Below, one piece after another: positions 61,041-64,000 of a stretch of 64,000 nucleotides of DNA. Where the stretch lies: the NCBI GenBank assembly GCA_003252395.1, contig QKEL01000007.1:29117-93116 (forward strand), given 5' to 3'. The position numbers and the translations under genes were made by a program. The number at the start of each line of letters is the position of its first letter. The stretch's first letter is position 1. The stretch comes from Spirochaetales bacterium (lineage in GTDB: Bacteria > Spirochaetota > Spirochaetia > Treponematales > Treponemataceae). Under the pieces are notes generated by a model. The model did not search any database, was not told the DNA's origin, and saw only the letters and a list, made by a program, of their open reading frames with translations.

Positions 61041-62606
61041 ATGCCCGTGAGGGATTACAGAGAATCGTTCGGCAGAATTTCGGGGGATATGAGGGCTCGA
61101 ATCTTCGTTTCAAGCGCCCTGGTCGGTATCCTCTCCGGCTTCATAATCGTCGCCTACCGCGCCTCGATCGCCTACCTGGAACATACCCGCTACTCGTTTA
61201 TGGGCCGGATAACCGCGTCGGCGTCCGGCTTCTTTCTATGGGCGTTCCTCGCGGTAATCGCGGGACTCGCCACGGCCGCCATGACCCGCGCCTCCCCGCT
61301 CATACGGGGCTCGGGCATTCCCCAAGTAAAGGCCTATCTCATGAGGCGCATTCCCTTTAACTGGATGCGCGAACTGCCCCTGAAATTCGCGGGCGGCAGC
61401 CTTGCCCTCGGCGCGGGGCTCTCGCTCGGGCGCGAAGGCCCCTCGATCCAGCTCGGATCGCTCGTGGGCGTCGCGGTAAGCGACCTCGCGGTAGGCAAGC
61501 GGTACAAGCGGTACCTCGTTACCGCCGGCGCCGCCGCGGGCATCTCCGCCGCCTTTAACGCGCCCCTTGCGGGCGTGCTCTTTTGCGTGGAGGAATTGCA
61601 CCGCAACATTTCCCCCCTCATGCTTACCAGCTCGCTCATCGCCTCCTTCTGCGCCAACGCCATTATGTGGATGTGCTCGGGAAACGCGCCGGTGTTCTCG
61701 ATCGGGCTGGCCAACGTGCTCCCCCTCCGCGCCTATTTCTCCGACGTGCTCATCATCGGCATAGCCGCCGGCCTCGCGGGCAGCCTTTTCAACTATGCCC
61801 TTATCCTCTTCCAAAAAGAATACAAGCGAATCGTCCCGAACGATTTCGCGCGCCTCGCCTCCGCCTTTTTGCTCGGGGCCCTCGTGTGCGTCCTCATACC
61901 GAAAATCACCGGCGGCGGAAACGAACTGATTAACGCCGGGGAAATTTCGGGCTATTCCCTCATCGTCTTGCTCGCGCTCCTCGTCGCGAAATTCGCCTTC
62001 ACCCTGGTTTCTTACGCCTCCGGGGCGCCGGGGGGCATCTTCCTTCCCATGCTTTCCCTGGGCGCGCTCCTGGGCGCCGTTTGCCTGAAATTCTTCCCCC
62101 TGCTCGGCTTTACCCCCGAATACCTCAATAATTACCTTCTTTTGGGAATGGTCGCCTTTTTCACCGCCGTGGTACGCGCTCCCATAACGGGCGCGGTGCT
62201 CATCACCGAAATGGCGGGAAGCTTTTCGCATTTTCCCGCGTTTATCTTCGTATCGGTGATAGCCACCATCGTGGCGTCCATGCTTCACACGAAACCGATC
62301 TACGATTCACTGCTCGGGAATTTCGCCTCCGACGAGATACCCACCGACGATACGTCGCCCGAGGTCATCCATATTCCCGTGCTGGAAGGCTCCATCCTCG
62401 CCAGCATGCCCGAATGGCAGGAACTGCTTCCCGACGCCTGCGTCCCGATTTCCATCGAGCGCGGCGAGGACGAGATTTTCCCGGGACAGGACCGTCCGCT
62501 GCATCCCGGCGACGTGCTTAAGGTGATCGCGGAGTCAAAGCGCGCCAAGAGACTGAGGCCCATACTCGAAAACCTCGGCGAGCCGGCGCGAGAGCCCCAC
62601 GACTGA
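61041..62606 (+). CDS. CLC-type chloride channel/transporter with TrkA-C domain
   Basis: 521 residues, about ten membrane helices. Selectivity blocks GSGIPQV near 90 and GREGPSIQLG near 131, where the gating glutamate of exchangers is present. LFCVEEL carries the internal proton glutamate, so H+/Cl- exchange is likely. From about 435 a cytoplasmic RCK/TrkA-C-like domain (SIERGEDEIFPGQDRPLHPGD). Often involved in acid resistance. Confidence 0.92.
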   Translation: MPVRDYRESFGRISGDMRARIFVSSALVGILSGFIIVAYRASIAYLEHTRYSFMGRITASASGFFLWAFLAVIAGLATAAMTRASPLIRGSGIPQVKAYLMRRIPFNWMRELPLKFAGGSLALGAGLSLGREGPSIQLGSLVGVAVSDLAVGKRYKRYLVTAGAAAGISAAFNAPLAGVLFCVEELHRNISPLMLTSSLIASFCANAIMWMCSGNAPVFSIGLANVLPLRAYFSDVLIIGIAAGLAGSLFNYALILFQKEYKRIVPNDFARLASAFLLGALVCVLIPKITGGGNELINAGEISGYSLIVLLALLVAKFAFTLVSYASGAPGGIFLPMLSLGALLGAVCLKFFPLLGFTPEYLNNYLLLGMVAFFTAVVRAPITGAVLITEMAGSFSHFPAFIFVSVIATIVASMLHTKPIYDSLLGNFASDEIPTDDTSPEVIHIPVLEGSILASMPEWQELLPDACVPISIERGEDEIFPGQDRPLHPGDVLKVIAESKRAKRLRPILENLGEPAREPHD

Positions 62607-62620
62607 GCGGGAACAAAGCG

Positions 62621-63478
62621 ATGACAAACGAAAACGATACCGCCTCGGCGCTCTTCTACATTCACCTGTCCAACGTCTTCTTCGCCGCGGCCGCCCTTTT
62701 CATCTCCGCGCTCTCGGGAGCCTTCAGCGGCTACTTCACCTCATTCGCGCGCTTCGCCATCGGCGCGGCGTTGGGCTTCGCGCACCTCGCGCTGATCGGA
62801 AAGCCCTTCAAGATCAACCGTTTCTGGCCATGGATCGGCCGCGGGGTTTTCGGATCGCTGGCCATGACCCTCTACTACGTTTCCATCGAGCTGGGTACGG
62901 CCGGCCGCGCGAGCCTTTTGAACAACACGTTCCCCATTTTCGTCGCGGTCATATCGATCTTCGTGCTCCGCGAGGCCGTTCGCCCGGTCACGGTCGCCGG
63001 TATACTCCTCGCCTTCACGGGCGTCGCCTTCGTGCTCGCCGACGGTTCCGCCGCGTCTTTCACGGCCGACGCCCTGGGCCTCGCAAGCGGCGTGCTCGGG
63101 GGCATTTCGTACCACTTTAACAAGCGGGCCACCCGCACCGAGAATCCCATCGTTATATACCTATCGGTTTGCCTGGTCGGCATGGCGTTCAACGCGTTCT
63201 CCGTCGGCGAGGCCGCGCGCCTCCAGCCGGTCAGCGCCGCCTTCATCGCCCTCGCCGCCCTCGCGGCCTACTTCGCCCAAGTCTCGGTTACAATCGGGCT
63301 CGCGAAAATCGACACCACGGCGGGCAGCGTGCATACCTTCGCCAAAATACCCCTTACCATCGTCGGCGGCATCCTCCTCTTCGGGAACCCGGCCAAGCCC
63401 GCCTTCATCCTCGGGACCGTCCTCCTCGCCGCCGGCATTCTCCTGGACAAGATCGTGCCGGCGAAGAAAAAAGACTGA
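62621..63478 (+). CDS. DMT-superfamily permease (EamA type)
   Basis: 285 residues, ten predicted membrane helices in two EamA repeats (about 10-140 and 150-280). Short hydrophilic loops, no signal peptide beyond the first helix. Such proteins export metabolites or amino acids; substrate unknown. Fourteen bases after the CLC gene, so likely cotranscribed. Confidence 0.88.
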   Translation: MTNENDTASALFYIHLSNVFFAAAALFISALSGAFSGYFTSFARFAIGAALGFAHLALIGKPFKINRFWPWIGRGVFGSLAMTLYYVSIELGTAGRASLLNNTFPIFVAVISIFVLREAVRPVTVAGILLAFTGVAFVLADGSAASFTADALGLASGVLGGISYHFNKRATRTENPIVIYLSVCLVGMAFNAFSVGEAARLQPVSAAFIALAALAAYFAQVSVTIGLAKIDTTAGSVHTFAKIPLTIVGGILLFGNPAKPAFILGTVLLAAGILLDKIVPAKKKD

Positions 63479-63743
63479 GGCAGACGGCGGTCGCTGGGGC
63501 GAACTCACGGCGCATGAAGCGCCGCGCGCCGCAGCCAGCGGCCAGCGATGGCCACGGAAGGCGCCCGTGGGGAAAAAAAACTCCCCGAGAAAACCGACAT
63601 GACCCTCACGCACAGTTCAGACTCACACGCCGCGACGTGCATTCCCAATCACATCTAGATTTTTTCCGTTTCTTTTTTTTGCGCGAAAAACGCCACAATA
63701 TTCGTTTCTTCGCTGAAATAAATAGCCTACGTGCTAGACTTAT
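63479..63743. other. Non-coding boundary region
   Basis: Starts GC-rich and imperfectly repetitive (CAGCCAGCGGCCAGCGATGG) and turns AT-rich at about 63655. No terminator or coding frame is convincing. The change in composition probably marks imported DNA. Confidence 0.5.
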
Positions 63744-63857
63744 ATGCCATATGCAAAAGTATATAAACGGCATACAGAAACGTTAGCGCATAGCTTTGTT
63801 CTGATTTATCCCAATACCTTTGAACTCATTCCCCTAGATGGAATAGTAATATTTAAA
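63744..63857 (+). pseudogene. Truncated 5' gene fragment, possibly cut by an insertion element
   Basis: Open frame MPYAKVYKRHTETLAHSF... in AT-rich DNA, reading to about 63857, where the putative IS end begins. The frame continues 13 codons into the element (stop at 63901). No homologue recognised. Start and reality are uncertain. Confidence 0.3.
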
Positions 63858-64000
63858 GGGGCTGTAGTAGATAAGTTTTCTAGATATTGCACCAATTCAT
63901 GAGAGTTTCTAGCTGCTCTCTTGGTGATCCATAATTAAAGCGAAACTCACATTCCTTAAGAAACAAAGGAAACGAGTTCCTATCGATTCCATTATACTTC
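63858..64000 (-). mobile_element. End of an IS1595-like insertion sequence
   Basis: GGGGCTGTAGTAGATAAG at 63858 resembles what I recall of IS1595/IS1016-group termini. A transposase C-terminus lies just inside. AT-richer than its surroundings. The element continues past the right edge. Confidence 0.6.
63880..64000 (-). CDS. IS1595-family transposase, C-terminal end
   Basis: Minus-strand frame ending at a TAG (63880-63882): 39 residues with the pattern KYNGIDRNSFPLFLKECEFR, followed by FNYGSPREQLETLMNW. This is the conserved end of ISXO2/IS1595-type DDE transposases. The start is outside the window. Intactness cannot be judged. Confidence 0.7.
   Translation of the reverse strand, partial: KYNGIDRNSFPLFLKECEFRFNYGSPREQLETLMNWCNI

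Noticed and set aside
1..64000. tRNA and rRNA genes
   Set aside because: No cloverleaf pattern with a T-arm GGTTCGA and matching acceptor was found, apart from the tmRNA and its fragments; short tRNAs could still be missed by eye.

Overview
The window looks like chromosomal DNA of a GC-rich (by eye close to 60%) spirochaete of the Treponema/Spirochaeta group. The tmRNA is of the treponemal type: its reading frame encodes AENNDSFALAA, close to what I recall for Treponema tags. There is a large chemotaxis cluster with cheX-type and membrane chemotaxis components, many GGDEF/PAS/response-regulator genes, and a lignocellulose-sugar locus (xylan and cellulose hydrolases, xylose isomerase, xylulokinase). 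No species is claimed.

Layout. 1-7.5 kb: 5' part of glyQS, two tandem paralogous ChvE/XylF-like sugar-binding lipoproteins, a Cache-GGDEF diguanylate cyclase, a 43-residue membrane peptide and gltX. 7.6-11.8 kb: a three-gene phosphorelay (CheY-like protein, PAS-hybrid kinase with REC and HPt, REC-HisKA_2 kinase). 11.9-22.2 kb: a compact chemotaxis operon cheA-mcp-cheW-cheR-parA-(unknown)-cheB-cheD-cheY-cheX with mostly 4-bp overlaps; facing it is a second cheY coupled to a membrane protein carrying a CheZ-like D-x3-Q motif. 23.2-29 kb: fusA, an AraC/GyrI-like regulator, a short-repeat-rich spacer and a GH3 beta-glucosidase. 29-41.7 kb: an SPL-type radical SAM protein, a bacterial alpha-2-macroglobulin with PBP1C, Lon with an AT-hook tail, and dCMP deaminase. 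41.8-44.4 kb: hemerythrin, thrC and deoC. 44.5-55.4 kb: a carbohydrate locus. On the minus strand lie a CUT1 ABC transporter (binding protein, two permeases, no ATPase), a GH43 enzyme and a LacI regulator, preceded by a GH5 lipoprotein and an AraC regulator; on the plus strand lie xylB-xylA. 55.5-58.1 kb: an unknown gene with a LigT-type gene, ssrA with a duplicated 3' end, and an SDR. 58.2-63.5 kb: RlpA-SPOR, a DEAD-box helicase, a CLC channel and a DMT permease. 63.7-64 kb: AT-rich DNA with a small truncated frame and the end of an IS1595-like element.

How the genes work together. The LacI gene closes the operon it probably controls: three near-identical AACCGGTT palindromes surround the promoter of the binding-protein gene, and a hairpin after that gene probably reduces readthrough into the permeases. 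GH5 and GH43 would release oligosaccharides and xylose; the transporter imports them and XylA/XylB feed xylulose-5-phosphate onward.

The most notable signal is a recurring promoter design. At least six, perhaps eight, genes have a good -10 hexamer ending 5-9 bases before the ATG and no Shine-Dalgarno sequence, predicting leaderless or near-leaderless mRNAs. Those without a good -35 mostly carry an extended TGn -10. Other points of interest are a probable AUC start codon for cheD, the membrane CheZ-like protein, tandem MshEN-like repeats inside CheA, patchy near-identity between the two sugar-binding lipoproteins, and a 60-bp repeat at the ssrA 3' end that looks like an old attachment site.
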